64,000 nucleotides of DNA from Armatimonadota bacterium (GTDB lineage: Bacteria > Armatimonadota > Fimbriimonadia > Fimbriimonadales > Fimbriimonadaceae). Under the pieces are notes generated by a model. The model was given only the letters and a program-made list of their open reading frames with translations. It did not search any database and was not told the origin of the DNA. Location of the stretch: contig JAFDWS010000001.1 of assembly GCA_018268375.1 (NCBI GenBank), positions 648,627 through 712,626 of the forward strand, written 5' to 3'. This document shows positions 33,269 to 42,389 of this stretch, one piece after another (the first letter of the stretch is position 1; each line of letters opens with the position of its first letter). A program made the translations under genes and the position numbers.

Positions 33269-34090
33269 TTGGACATCCAGTCTCTTCCCCGCCCGCTCGA
33301 CTTCGGCGTCATTGTTCGCGCCTTCAACTTGGTCAAGGACAACTGGCAGCCTTTCGTCACTGCAGGTCTCTTTATCTTTGTCGCTTATGGTGCCCTGACA
33401 GCAGTCAGCTACTTCTGCATGCTCATGATGGGGTTCCTAGGTGGAGACCGGCCCGGCCTCGTCTTGGCCATCCTTCCCTTCTTCTTCATGATCATGGCCG
33501 TGGCACTGGTCATGTCTTCGATGATCCAGGCAGGGCTCTCGAACATGGGACTCAAGGCTGTCAAGGGCGAGCCAATCCAGGCGACTGACATCTTTGCGCC
33601 CTTGCGCAACCCCGCCCCTTACCTACTGGCGAGCGTCTTGGTCGCCGTCGCGGTCATGATCGGCCTGCTCGGCTGCTTCGTCGGCGCCTACATCGTCGCC
33701 GGGCTCACCATGTTCGTCTTCCCCGTCATGATTGACCAGAAGTTGGCGCCGATGGACGCGCTGAAAACGAGCGTGAACATGTTGAAGTCGCAATGGCTGC
33801 TGGCGACGGCGTTCTACTTCGTGGTCATGCTGGTGGGACAACTCGGTGCGTACGCCTGCTACATCGGCCTCGCCTTCACCATGCCTGTCGCCTACGTCGC
33901 CATCGCGATGGCCTACGAGGAACTGAAGGTCGTACCCGTGAGTGACAGCTCGCCAATTTCGGCCTGGATCACGATCCCCTCCGCACCGACCGCGACAGAA
34001 GAATCCGAAAAGCCGAGCGAGTCAAGCGTTCCGGCATCGCCCGGGGAAGCACCCAGCGAGCCAGAAGCGACGCCGGACGATAAGGCCTGA
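33269..34090 (+). CDS. Multi-spanning membrane protein, second of a tandem paralogous pair
   Basis: Predicted 273 aa with a TTG start 2 bp after the previous stop. The layout matches the first gene: an N-terminal VIVRAFNLVKDNWQPFV, then six hydrophobic segments, then the shared motif GCFVGAYIVAGLTMFVFPVMIDQKLAPMDALKTSVNMLKSQWLLATAF. It differs by an added C-terminal cytoplasmic tail of about 45 residues rich in Ser, Glu and Pro (TEESEKPSESSVPASPGEAPSEPEATPDDKA). The two proteins may form a membrane heterodimer. Role unknown; no enzymatic motif is visible. Confidence 0.75.
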   Translation: MDIQSLPRPLDFGVIVRAFNLVKDNWQPFVTAGLFIFVAYGALTAVSYFCMLMMGFLGGDRPGLVLAILPFFFMIMAVALVMSSMIQAGLSNMGLKAVKGEPIQATDIFAPLRNPAPYLLASVLVAVAVMIGLLGCFVGAYIVAGLTMFVFPVMIDQKLAPMDALKTSVNMLKSQWLLATAFYFVVMLVGQLGAYACYIGLAFTMPVAYVAIAMAYEELKVVPVSDSSPISAWITIPSAPTATEESEKPSESSVPASPGEAPSEPEATPDDKA

Positions 34091-34092
34091 GC

Positions 34093-34986
34093 CTACGCCG
34101 TCACAGGGTTCGGCACGAAGTCGCCGCCTCGGCACGACTTGAGATAGTTCAAGCCGTAGACCTGCCCCGTCATCTCGAGGTCGCCGCTGTAGACGTGGTC
34201 GTGCCACCCTTCGATGTCGATTGCTCCGCGCCAGCCCGCCTCCCTCAAGATGCTGATCACGTCCGACCAATTCGTGTCGCCAAATCCTGGCGTGCGGTGA
34301 CGGACCATGCTGTGGCCGCTGCGCGTTCCTTCCGACTCGATCCGGTCCCATTCCACGGTTGCGTCCTTGCCGTGGATGTGATGGATCTTTCCAACCCACT
34401 TGCGAAGCTGGGCGATCGGGTCGATGAAGCTCACCATCTGGTGGCACGGCTCCCACTCGAGGCCGAGCGTGTCGCCGGGAACCTCATTGAACATCATCTC
34501 CCACGCACGCGGCGCATGGGCGATGTTCCACTTGGGCCGCTCCCAGTAACCGCCCATGTCGCAGTTCTCAAAAGCGATCTTCTGCCCGTTGTCTTGGGCC
34601 ACCTTGGCTAGCCGCCCGAAGACCTCTTTGAACTTCGGCATGGACTCGTCGACAGGTCGATCCTCCAGCGCCCCAGCAAAGCCACAGACGCAGGTCGCCC
34701 CGAACAGGGGCGCGGCTTGGATGACTTGCTCCCAATGGGCTGCGCACTTTTCATCCTGCAACGGGTTGCCATAAATGCCGAGCGAACTGATTTCCGCCTC
34801 GTCGCCGATGACGTCCTTGACCTGCTTGGCCACTTCACTCAGGTCGAGCCCGTCTGGGACGTACTGCCAAAGAGTGAGTTCAAAGCTCTCGAATCCGTGC
34901 GGCAAAATTTGTCGCAGATAGTCGGGAGAACCCTGCAGCGAAGCGAGAGTGCCAATGCGAATGTCCTGGTGGTCGGCGCGGCTCAT
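34093..34986 (-). CDS. Sugar phosphate isomerase/epimerase-like TIM barrel
   Basis: Predicted 297 aa, starting at the ATG at 34986 (MSRADHQDIRIGTLASL). The barrel carries the xylose-isomerase-like pattern: EISSLGIYGNPL, KIAFENCDMGGYW (metal-binding Glu), LGLEWEPCHQM (His after Glu), KIHHIHGKD and GAIDIEGWHDH with the last metal ligands. Such enzymes isomerise or epimerise sugars or inositols, or act as AP-endonuclease-like hydrolases; the neighbourhood gives no substrate. The leader region directly upstream (35000-35046) is one copy of a 47-bp repeat found again at 35921-35967. It is convergent with the membrane-protein pair (2 bp gap). Confidence 0.88.
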   Translation of the reverse strand: MSRADHQDIRIGTLASLQGSPDYLRQILPHGFESFELTLWQYVPDGLDLSEVAKQVKDVIGDEAEISSLGIYGNPLQDEKCAAHWEQVIQAAPLFGATCVCGFAGALEDRPVDESMPKFKEVFGRLAKVAQDNGQKIAFENCDMGGYWERPKWNIAHAPRAWEMMFNEVPGDTLGLEWEPCHQMVSFIDPIAQLRKWVGKIHHIHGKDATVEWDRIESEGTRSGHSMVRHRTPGFGDTNWSDVISILREAGWRGAIDIEGWHDHVYSGDLEMTGQVYGLNYLKSCRGGDFVPNPVTA

Positions 34987-34999
34987 GGAAGCGGCGAGC

Positions 35000-35046
35000 G
35001 TACCAGAGGGATGGGCGAGGAACCAGCGCCCGGGCCATGAAGTTGA
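35000..35046. repeat. 47-bp repeat, copy 1 (leader of the sugar isomerase gene)
   Basis: This copy differs from copy 2 (35921-35967) at one base only (T35038 against G35959). On the minus strand it ends 13 nt before the ATG of the isomerase gene. The words around that start codon (complement of GCGGCTCATGGA at 34978-34989) also recur beside copy 2 at 35908-35919. Confidence 0.85.
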
Positions 35047-35219
35047 GAGCGCTTGGCAGCGAATGTCGTCGGCTTTCAACTGCCGCGGCCCATTTGGTTC
35101 CCGCCACTCAAGTGGGGCGGCAGAAGAGTCGGATGCCGCTTTAGGGAAGAGGCTGAATCAACTCTCCGATTCACTATAAAGCCCCCTGAAATGGCTCTAT
35201 ATTGCTATGACACAACAGT

Positions 35220-35438
35220 TCACCGGGCCCGATGCGAAAGGGCCAGGGCCATGGGAATAATTGAAGCTAGCGATGCGAGCGGCCCTAGCGGAAACGGTGG
35301 AGCATAAGTCCAGGGAAGCGTAACGATGAGGACGATTCCGCTCAGTCCAAGCATCATGTGATTGCCTTTGCCTTGTTTTCGGGTCACCCAGAATGCCGCA
35401 ACGGCAACAATTCCTAGGCTTACGAGCCAAATCGCCAT
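35220..35438 (-). CDS. Small membrane protein
   Basis: Predicted 72 aa. Two or three hydrophobic segments (MAIWLVSLGIVAVAAFWVTRKQGKG, MMLGLSGIVLIVTLPWTYA and LGPLASLASIIPMALALS) cover most of it, in a clean alternation with short polar turns. A GGGTTAGAGAG purine-rich stretch precedes the ATG. No family recognised. The 230 bp between this gene and the isomerase gene holds the repeat copy 1 and no other gene I can support. Confidence 0.6.
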   Translation of the reverse strand: MAIWLVSLGIVAVAAFWVTRKQGKGNHMMLGLSGIVLIVTLPWTYAPPFPLGPLASLASIIPMALALSHRAR

Positions 35439-35522
35439 CTCTCTAACCCTCTACTGTCGCTGTTCTAAGCTGGGGCCATGAGCCCTTGCTCTAGCCGTGC
35501 ATCCGATGCGAAAAGCACCAAG

Positions 35523-35906
35523 CTACTTTCGGATCCTTCGGGACCGAAGAAGTCTTTCCGCCTTGCCAAATGACCTCGCATACTGCCTCAAGCCTTCACG
35601 TCTCGCGATCAACCATAACGGCAGGACTGCGACAAGCGCGGCTGCAATGGCGATCCAAAGTCGCAGAGGTGTTGGGCCCGCCAACAGCCACGTGGCAAGA
35701 CAGACGATGCAACAGCCGAGGATCACATCTGCCCAGATTGCAGATCGCATTTGTCGAGCGGCCTTCTCAAGGTTCTTCGCGAGCGACTCCCGAAGAACCT
35801 TGAGTTCAGCCTCATGGTGAAGGATCCCTTTCCCGTCCACCGGCGTGTGGCCAGACGAAGCCCCCATGCGTGGCATGATACGCCAGTGCTGTGTTGGGGG
35901 TGGCAA
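35523..35906 (-). CDS. Small membrane protein with N-terminal helical region
   Basis: Predicted 127 aa for the longest frame; the true start may be Met 11 or Met 14 (35876 or 35867). An amphipathic helix (ELKVLRESLAKNLEKAARQMRSAIW) leads into two hydrophobic segments (ADVILGCCIVCLATWLLAG and LWIAIAAALVAVLPLWLIA). A basic C-terminus follows (RREGLRQYARSFGKAERLLRSRRIRK). No family recognised. Repeat copy 2 lies immediately upstream. A competing 34-codon frame starts at the duplicated ATG AGC CGC (35916) and ends before the body of this gene. Confidence 0.6.
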   Translation of the reverse strand: MPPPTQHWRIMPRMGASSGHTPVDGKGILHHEAELKVLRESLAKNLEKAARQMRSAIWADVILGCCIVCLATWLLAGPTPLRLWIAIAAALVAVLPLWLIARREGLRQYARSFGKAERLLRSRRIRK

Positions 35907-35920
35907 AGCGGCTCATGGAG

Positions 35921-35967
35921 GTACCAGAGGGATGGGCGAGGAACCAGCGCCCGGGCCAGGAAGTTGA
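35921..35967. repeat. 47-bp repeat, copy 2
   Basis: 46 of 47 bases are identical to copy 1 (35000-35046). On the minus strand it is followed 4 nt later by ATGAGCCGC (35916-35908), the same first three codons as the isomerase gene after copy 1. On the plus strand its end supplies the AGGAAG ribosome site of the DUF1287 lipoprotein gene (start 35975). Confidence 0.85.
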
Positions 35968-35974
35968 AGTAGCC

Positions 35975-36574
35975 GTGAGGACTTTGCTGGCAGGAGTCGC
36001 TCTCTTGGCAGCGGGCTGTGGGAGCCCACCGTTCCACAGGTCGACGACAGAGGTGGTGAAGGCGAGAATCGAACGCTCGCCGAACAAGGTCTTCCAGGGG
36101 GCCCTCGTCCAGTTGGTCAAACCAGCTCGCTACGACGATCGCTATTACAGCCTGTCCTATCCGAATGGTGACGTAGCCGCGGATCGGGGAGCTTGCGCCG
36201 ATGTCGTCGTCCGGGCCCTGCGCTATGCCGGCTACGATCTGCAGAAGCTGATCCATGACGATTCCGGCCGATTTAAGTACCCGCGGATCCAAGAGCGGGA
36301 CACCAACATTGACCACCGCCGAGTCCTCAACCAAGAGGTCTTCTTCAAACGGCACGGCAAGGTGCTCACAACGAAGACCGACGCCGCGTCCTTAGCCAAG
36401 TGGAAGCCTGGCGACATCGTCAGTTGGCAGCTCACAGCGGGAACGCACATCGGGATCGTCAGCGATACGATGGGGCCCGACGGCGTTCCGTGCGTGATCC
36501 ACAACATGGGGCAAACGGCAGAGGAGGACGTCCTCACGAACTGGCCCATCCGTGGTCACTACCGATATCCGTAG
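35975..36574 (+). CDS. DUF1287 lipoprotein
   Basis: Predicted 199 aa from a GTG at 35975, chosen because it gives a lipoprotein signal (VRTLLAGVALLAAGC) and lies after an AGGAAG site; the longer frame runs through the 47-bp repeat. The body shows the DUF1287 pattern: YDDRYYSLSYPNGDVAADRGACADVVVRALRYAGYDLQKLIHDD, then NIDHRRVLNQEVFFKRHG, then WKPGDIVSWQL, HIGIVSD and IHNMG. The conserved Cys, His and final His suggest an NlpC/P60-like cysteine hydrolase fold acting on the cell envelope. Function not established experimentally as far as I know. Confidence 0.88.
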   Translation: MRTLLAGVALLAAGCGSPPFHRSTTEVVKARIERSPNKVFQGALVQLVKPARYDDRYYSLSYPNGDVAADRGACADVVVRALRYAGYDLQKLIHDDSGRFKYPRIQERDTNIDHRRVLNQEVFFKRHGKVLTTKTDAASLAKWKPGDIVSWQLTAGTHIGIVSDTMGPDGVPCVIHNMGQTAEEDVLTNWPIRGHYRYP

Positions 36575-36640
36575 GTTGAAAGAAGAGCCGTCTCGGCAGA
36601 GCACCGGGGCGTCAAAGACACCCCGGTGCTCAGAGTCTGC

Positions 36641-39600
36641 CTACGGATAGAGAACGGTCAACCGCAACTGGTCGGTCTTCGTCACCCATCCCCGGAACGC
36701 CACCAGGCCGGCTCGAGTCCAGGAAACCCTCAGCTTGACCTCTTTGGTGGCCGGATCAACGTAGCGGGACGCCCCGGACGTGACCGCGACCTCGTAGGGG
36801 AAGTCATATCCCGTGCAAGCCCTTTCATCGAGAGCTTCCCATAGGCCGGTCTGCCTGTTGAGAGCGGACACTCGTTGCCTGACGTTCTCGGCCGGGACGG
36901 CGGTCACAGCCGCCTCGAGGCGGATCACGAAGCCTCTCGGATCAGCCTGACGGAGCTGATACGCGGCGTCGAACTGCGCCGTTGGGCCGCCCTGTGAAAG
37001 GGCGATGCCTTCCTGGATCTCGTAGGCTTCGTCATCGCTGGTTGCGAGGCTCGCGGCATTGCCTCCGCGATAGACGCCCAGCGAGGTGACCACCTGGGAC
37101 GGAGCAACCGACTCGGACGGGCCGACGACCACAAAGAGTCGGTTCGTGCCGGTCGCCTGGAAGCTGTCCCAGACCGTCAGGTCTACCGGCCAAATGCCAC
37201 CGCTGGTGAACGTGTGGTAGGCCGTACCTCCCCAATAGGTGCCTTGGTCGTCGCCAAAGGTCCACTGGATGTTCCCGATGAAACCGTCAAGGTCAAAGGA
37301 CTTGTCGGCCCCGAAGACCACGTCCAAAGGAGCAAATCCCAAGCCGGGCTCGGCGACACCAATCGCAACCGGGAGCTTGTTCTTGTTGCGTGCCCAAACG
37401 AGGATCGCCTGCCGAGTCTGGGCTCCGGCATTGTCCGTCACGGTCAAGACGACCGTCACTGGCAAGCCGATCGTGAACAAGTGGTTCGGATTCGCTTCTG
37501 TGGACGTCCAGCCGTCTCCGAAATCCCAGCGGTAGCTCGCAATGACCCCGTCCCGGTCGTAGGAACCAGCCGAACTAAAGGCCACGTTGAGCGGCACAAA
37601 GCCGTCATTGGGTGTTGCCGTGGCTACGGCCACGGGGAATTGATTGGGCACCGATCCGAACACCATCGTTCCGACCCGATAGTTCGTCAAGTTTGCCGTG
37701 TTCGTCATGACCGAACCCGCAAACATCGATACTCCGTTGCTCTTTGACTCGACGGTCGGGTCAGTTTCGCTTTCGTCCGACGCTGAGACCATGAGTCCTT
37801 GTGGATCGATGATCGTCCCATCGGGCAGAACCCTCATGGCGAACAGGTCGCTTCGGGCATCAATTTGGTCGAGAGTCCAGTACGTGCGGCGGTTCTTCTG
37901 CTCCTGATAGGCGATCACGAAGGTTCTGCCGTCCCAAGCGACCCGTGGGCGGTACTGGTTTCCGTCCCAGGGCGTTAAGTTCCGATACGGGGACACGACA
38001 CCGTTCGCATCGATGAACCGGCACAATAGGTCGTTCTCAACGCCTGAGGTCAGCTCTTGCGGCTGCACCATGATCGCGGTCGCTCCGTTCGAAGCGAGGC
38101 CGACGTCGAAGATCCCATTGCCACCGGCGGTCGAGAACGGCCCATGAATGCTGAAGGACGCACCCGGCGAGCCGGAAATCGGAACAAACACTGCGACCGT
38201 GCTCGCCATGGAGTTGTCATGGGTCGCATTCGTTATGAACGCGGCGAGGAACCTGCCACCGACCGCGGCTACCGCGGGGGTTCGTGCGACGTAGCCCCCG
38301 CCGAGCGTAAGGGGCGTAGCGTCAAGCACCGCACCGTCGCTCGCGCGAACCCTTGTCCCAAAGACCGTGATCGTTTGTCCATTCTGGAAAGCGCGCCTGC
38401 CTAAGACGAGCACGGTGTCTCCGATCGCGCAAAGGTCTGAGGGCCCGAAGTAACCCGTCATGACGACGAACGGATTTGCGTCGATCTTGGATCCATCAGG
38501 TCGGATCCGTTGCGCCACGACCGACGTCGGGCTACGGCCCCAGGCCACCATGTAGCTCGTGCCCGTCCAAGTGACGTTCGGGAACGTGAGGCCATTGATG
38601 ACCGGCCCAGTATCGAGCATCACCGGCTGATTCAAAACGGGCTGCCCGTTCGAATCAAGCGGCATTGCCATGACACGAGATGCGGTCGCGGTCGCGCTGC
38701 GGTAGACGACCATCCAGCCGTTCCCGTCGGTGGCAATGTCCGACTTGTGCTGCATCGGTGCGCCAACGGAAAGGTCGAGGGTCGGACCGGTAGCGCCGCT
38801 CGGAAGAATGTGCGCACCAAAGATGTTGTTGTCGATCCCCGCGTAAGCCATCCAAGCGGTCTGAAGGCCGCCATCGCCTGTCGTCGCGATCGGACCCGAT
38901 TGGGGCCCCGAGACCAACACCCCGCCCGGATTGAACACTGTGCCATTGTTGTTCACGGTGGCCATCCTCAGGCTGTTGTTGCTCCCCCAAGTGACGCGGT
39001 ACTCGTTGCCTGTCCAAGCGGTGTAAACGCCCCAATAGGCCTGAGGTTCAAAGTTCGCAGAGATATCGACGCCGTCGCCGTCAAGCTTCAGACCCGTCGG
39101 AGTGACACGCGTGCCGACCACATGGACCGTGAAGTCCGCGTACTGCTTGACAGCGGTCAAATAGAACTGCGATCCGTTCGAAATGAGCGAATTCGACGAG
39201 AAGTCGACCAATTTGACCGGTACTGGATCGAGAAGCCTTAGAGCGGGATCGAACCTGACGTAGCCCGTGCCATCGACTCCACCCGAGAACCTCTCGTCAA
39301 AGGCAAGCATGAAGACACCACCCGCAAAGGCGAGCTTCAAATTGAAGCGCAAGTAATACGTCGGCTGAACGACGATCTTGTTAGACGGATCAAGGACGAC
39401 TCCGCTCGCTGAAATGCGGACCACGGCGATGCCGTTCGAGGCCGAAGTGCCCTCGCACGCCACGACCCAACTGTTCCCGTCGCTCGCGACATCCCATTGC
39501 GCACCGGAACTCGATCCCAGTCCATAAAGCTGGATCGGGTTCTTGTCGAGCACTTGGCCAGTTGGCGTGACTCTGACCGCGGCCAAGCCATCTTGGTAGT

Positions 39601-39997
39601 AGTATCCGGTGCCTCCCAAACCGGTGCTCTGGAACACGACAAGGAAATTGGTGCCGTTCCATGCGACGCGAGGGCGCTTCTGAGATCCTTGAGCGACGGC
39701 GATAGGGATCGGCGTCGCGCTTAAGGGAGCGCCGTTCGCGTCGAAGAGCATTCCGTAAATGTCGTATGAGGTTTCGTACTCGTAGGTGCCGTACGGGTTG
39801 GATCGGTTGTCCTGCCAGACGGCGAGCACCTTCCCGTCGCCTGAGGCGACGGCGGGCGCGTCCTGGTCCGAAGAAACTTGGCCGATCACCTCGTCACCGG
39901 GCAAAAGATTCAAAGGTGTGACTGCGGCGGCCGGCAATGTGGCCAAGCACGCGAGTCCGAGTCCAAGCAAGAGCCTTAGGGAATCAACAGACTTCAT
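36641..39997 (-). CDS. Large secreted PKD-domain protein
   Basis: Predicted 1118 aa from the ATG at 39997, preceded by AGGAGGAAGACG. The signal peptide (LLLGLGLACLATLPAAA) is followed by about 760 residues of a repeated 'VAWDGTNFLVVFQ/VAWGR' beta-propeller-like pattern, for example RVAWNGTNFLVVFQSTG, VTWTGTSYMVAWGR and RVAWDGRTFVIAYQEQ. Two PKD domains follow at about 785-870 (SYRWDFGDGW) and 875-955 (NIQWTFGDDQ). The last 150 residues (VTSLGVYRGGNAASL...RYVDPATKEVKLRVSW) resemble the C-terminal domain of the secreted protein at 45281-46405. A surface or matrix role is likely. Confidence 0.85.
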   Translation of the reverse strand: MKSVDSLRLLLGLGLACLATLPAAAVTPLNLLPGDEVIGQVSSDQDAPAVASGDGKVLAVWQDNRSNPYGTYEYETSYDIYGMLFDANGAPLSATPIPIAVAQGSQKRPRVAWNGTNFLVVFQSTGLGGTGYYYQDGLAAVRVTPTGQVLDKNPIQLYGLGSSSGAQWDVASDGNSWVVACEGTSASNGIAVVRISASGVVLDPSNKIVVQPTYYLRFNLKLAFAGGVFMLAFDERFSGGVDGTGYVRFDPALRLLDPVPVKLVDFSSNSLISNGSQFYLTAVKQYADFTVHVVGTRVTPTGLKLDGDGVDISANFEPQAYWGVYTAWTGNEYRVTWGSNNSLRMATVNNNGTVFNPGGVLVSGPQSGPIATTGDGGLQTAWMAYAGIDNNIFGAHILPSGATGPTLDLSVGAPMQHKSDIATDGNGWMVVYRSATATASRVMAMPLDSNGQPVLNQPVMLDTGPVINGLTFPNVTWTGTSYMVAWGRSPTSVVAQRIRPDGSKIDANPFVVMTGYFGPSDLCAIGDTVLVLGRRAFQNGQTITVFGTRVRASDGAVLDATPLTLGGGYVARTPAVAAVGGRFLAAFITNATHDNSMASTVAVFVPISGSPGASFSIHGPFSTAGGNGIFDVGLASNGATAIMVQPQELTSGVENDLLCRFIDANGVVSPYRNLTPWDGNQYRPRVAWDGRTFVIAYQEQKNRRTYWTLDQIDARSDLFAMRVLPDGTIIDPQGLMVSASDESETDPTVESKSNGVSMFAGSVMTNTANLTNYRVGTMVFGSVPNQFPVAVATATPNDGFVPLNVAFSSAGSYDRDGVIASYRWDFGDGWTSTEANPNHLFTIGLPVTVVLTVTDNAGAQTRQAILVWARNKNKLPVAIGVAEPGLGFAPLDVVFGADKSFDLDGFIGNIQWTFGDDQGTYWGGTAYHTFTSGGIWPVDLTVWDSFQATGTNRLFVVVGPSESVAPSQVVTSLGVYRGGNAASLATSDDEAYEIQEGIALSQGGPTAQFDAAYQLRQADPRGFVIRLEAAVTAVPAENVRQRVSALNRQTGLWEALDERACTGYDFPYEVAVTSGASRYVDPATKEVKLRVSWTRAGLVAFRGWVTKTDQLRLTVLYP

Positions 39998-40175
39998 CGT
40001 CTTCCTCCTCGGGGCGTCCTGAACCGAAATACGCCCCTCATATATGTAAATTCTAAATGAGGAGGATCGTGCGGGCACCAAGGACCAATGCGGCAATCAG
40101 CACTTTTTTACGTACTTTGCGAGAGCCCGCGATCAACCGGGCCGCTGTACCCTGTACCCCGGCTAAAATCGCCAC

Positions 40176-41435
40176 TTGGCAGTCGCGAAACCAAGCTACT
40201 ACCGGAACACGTGGCTGTGGAACCTGGGGTTCTCGGCCTACTGGTTCGCGACCAGTTATAAGTGGTTCATCCTCTTGCTCGTCGTCGTGCCCGCACAGGT
40301 CAAGGCCATCGTGCCGGAGGGCGAGAAAAACTCCGCTTGGGGGACCGTCTACGCGCTCGGCGCGCTTTGGGGCACTCTTGGCCCTGCCCTCTTCGGTGGC
40401 TGGAGCGACCGCTTCGACTCCAAGTGGGGGCACCGTCAGCCCTTCATTTTTTGGGGTGCCGTCATCAGCGTCGGCGCGCTTCTCTTCATGATGAACGCGG
40501 CCACGTTGCCGCTCCTCATCGTCGGCTACTTTCTCCTCCAGCTCGGCGAGGACGTCGGCCAGGGCCCGTACGCGGCCATGATGCCGGAGATCGTCCCCGA
40601 GGAGCACGCGGGAATGGCGAGCTCCGTTATGAACCTGCTCCAATCCCTGGCGAGGCTCGTCGCCGGGCTGGCGTACGCGGTTTGGCAAACCGTTCCGGCC
40701 ACCTACATCGCGGTCGCCGTCGTTCAAATCCTCGGAGCGGGCACGACCCTGGCGACCGTCAAGAACGTCCGCAGATCTAAGCCGGTCAGCGAGATTCCCC
40801 GATCATCGTTTTGGGCCCGCTGGCTCGCGCCCTGGAAGAGCCCCGATTTCCGCTGGGTGTGGATCACGCGCTTCCTCAGCACCCTCGCCTTCGCAATGGT
40901 GTCGAACTACTTGCTTTTCTATCTGACCGACATGTTCCGGTCCTACAAAGTGTTCGGGTACGACCTCAAGACTCCCGAGGTGGCGGTCACTGCCTTGGCC
41001 CTCTTCATGTCGGTCCTTGGCGTCGTCGGCGCTGGCATCGCTTCGCGGCTGGCCGATTCCTGGGGCCGCAAGCCATTGGTCTACTTGGGCGGCTTTGTCA
41101 TCTTCGCCGTGCTCGTCCCGTTCGCGCTTGCGCGAAACCTCGACGTCATCTTCTTGCTCGCGGTGCCCTTCGGGATCGGCTTTGGAATCTACGTCTCCGC
41201 CGACTGGGCGCTCGCTACCGATGTCCTTCCCGACCGCGACGAGGCAGGCACACAGATGGGAGTCTGGTCGATGAGCATGTCCTCGGTTCAAATCTTCGTG
41301 GGTGCGGCTGGCCCTCTTGTCGATTGGGGCAACCGCTTCGGCCACGGCTTCGGCTACATCGGCGTGATCTGGACGGCCGGACTGATCTTTGTCGTCAGCA
41401 CCGCGCTCATAAAGAACGTGCGGGCGAGTTCGTGA
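40176..41435 (+). CDS. MFS transporter
   Basis: Predicted 419 aa (TTG start) with twelve hydrophobic segments. The first cytoplasmic loop reads GGWSDRFDSKWGHRQPFIFWG, the 'DRxxxxxGrRrP' form found in GPH/SLC45-like sugar:cation symporters and their relatives. The loop after TM8 is SRLADSWGRKPLVYLGG, and VSADWALATDVLPDRDEAGTQMG is typical of the same group. The substrate is probably a sugar or glycoside, but no neighbouring enzyme confirms it. It diverges from the PKD-protein gene across 178 bp; that gap shows no other gene. Confidence 0.88.
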   Translation: MAVAKPSYYRNTWLWNLGFSAYWFATSYKWFILLLVVVPAQVKAIVPEGEKNSAWGTVYALGALWGTLGPALFGGWSDRFDSKWGHRQPFIFWGAVISVGALLFMMNAATLPLLIVGYFLLQLGEDVGQGPYAAMMPEIVPEEHAGMASSVMNLLQSLARLVAGLAYAVWQTVPATYIAVAVVQILGAGTTLATVKNVRRSKPVSEIPRSSFWARWLAPWKSPDFRWVWITRFLSTLAFAMVSNYLLFYLTDMFRSYKVFGYDLKTPEVAVTALALFMSVLGVVGAGIASRLADSWGRKPLVYLGGFVIFAVLVPFALARNLDVIFLLAVPFGIGFGIYVSADWALATDVLPDRDEAGTQMGVWSMSMSSVQIFVGAAGPLVDWGNRFGHGFGYIGVIWTAGLIFVVSTALIKNVRASS

Positions 41436-41514
41436 GCAGACTTTAAGAATCCTAACTAAAGTCACCCTCATATTTGCTAGGGTCGCTCTTACCATGGGTC
41501 TGGAGAGGAACACC

Positions 41515-42375
41515 ATGCCCCCAACAAGAGAAATGATTGAACGAGTCGTCGAATGCTTAGGCGACACGAACCTCGTGCACTTTGGTGCCGATCGCACTTC
41601 CATCACAGCAGGTCAGACCGTGACCTTGACCTGGGACGTCGACATTCCAAGTGGATGCCCGATATCAGTCCGGTTGAACAACCAGCAAGTACCCCGAAAG
41701 GGCTCTCGAACCGTCAGGCCTGTGCGCTTTGTCTCCTATCGGTTGGACTGCGGCGGCGCCGGAGTCACACAACCGCTCGGGGTCGTCAACATCACCGTCG
41801 ACACCAGCGCGTGCTCGTCCCGCGAGATTCCAGAGGACGTCGTTCGCCCTGAAGTTATCGCGAGCGTCGACCAGAGCCTCGCCGACTACAACATCAACCC
41901 TGCCAACAAGGATCATCCGGTCACGAAGCGGCGCGAGACAGTCGTCGAGATAGAGCCCTCAGGAATCATCTTGCGGCTCCGCCTGAAGCTGGGAATCAAC
42001 AACTTCTTTGACCCGGATGTCGACGTGGACGCCGTCATTGACGTCGGAATGTCGCCTGAAGGCAAAGTGCTCGCGTTCTACAAGAGCTTCGAGGTCGACG
42101 TCGATTGGCCATGGTGGGTGACCGGCATCACACTCGGCATAACGAAAATCGTCGAGGAATTCCTGGACGGTGTCGTCGCAAAAAAGATGAAGCAGAAGAT
42201 TCTCGACGATCTCCGCAACGGCTTCCAGCGCCGGCTCGATGCCTTGCCTGGCACCGTCGTCGCCCTGGACACAGCGCAAGATGCCATTCTCGTGACTGTT
42301 TGCCAGAGCGGCTCCGACCCGATCGGTCACGTCTTCCATCCCATCAGTGACGAGCTCGTGCTCCACCACGCATGA
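41515..42375 (+). CDS. Hypothetical protein with an Ig-like N-terminal domain
   Basis: Predicted 286 aa, starting at the ATG at 41515, which has GGAGAGGAAC 8 bp upstream; an earlier ATG at 41494 overlaps that site. No signal peptide. Residues about 20-105 look like an Ig-like beta-sandwich (DRTSITAGQTVTLTWDVDIPSGCPISVRL...LGVVNITVDT). Residues 125-285 form a second domain of long beta strands (IILRLRLKLGINNFFDPDVDVDAVIDVGM, KSFEVDVDWPWWV) ending in a basic helix (KKMKQKILDDLRNGFQRRL). I do not recognise a family. It sits between an MFS gene and an S41 peptidase gene and is followed by a hairpin. Confidence 0.65.
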   Translation: MPPTREMIERVVECLGDTNLVHFGADRTSITAGQTVTLTWDVDIPSGCPISVRLNNQQVPRKGSRTVRPVRFVSYRLDCGGAGVTQPLGVVNITVDTSACSSREIPEDVVRPEVIASVDQSLADYNINPANKDHPVTKRRETVVEIEPSGIILRLRLKLGINNFFDPDVDVDAVIDVGMSPEGKVLAFYKSFEVDVDWPWWVTGITLGITKIVEEFLDGVVAKKMKQKILDDLRNGFQRRLDALPGTVVALDTAQDAILVTVCQSGSDPIGHVFHPISDELVLHHA

Positions 42376-42389
42376 CGAGTGCGCCGCCT

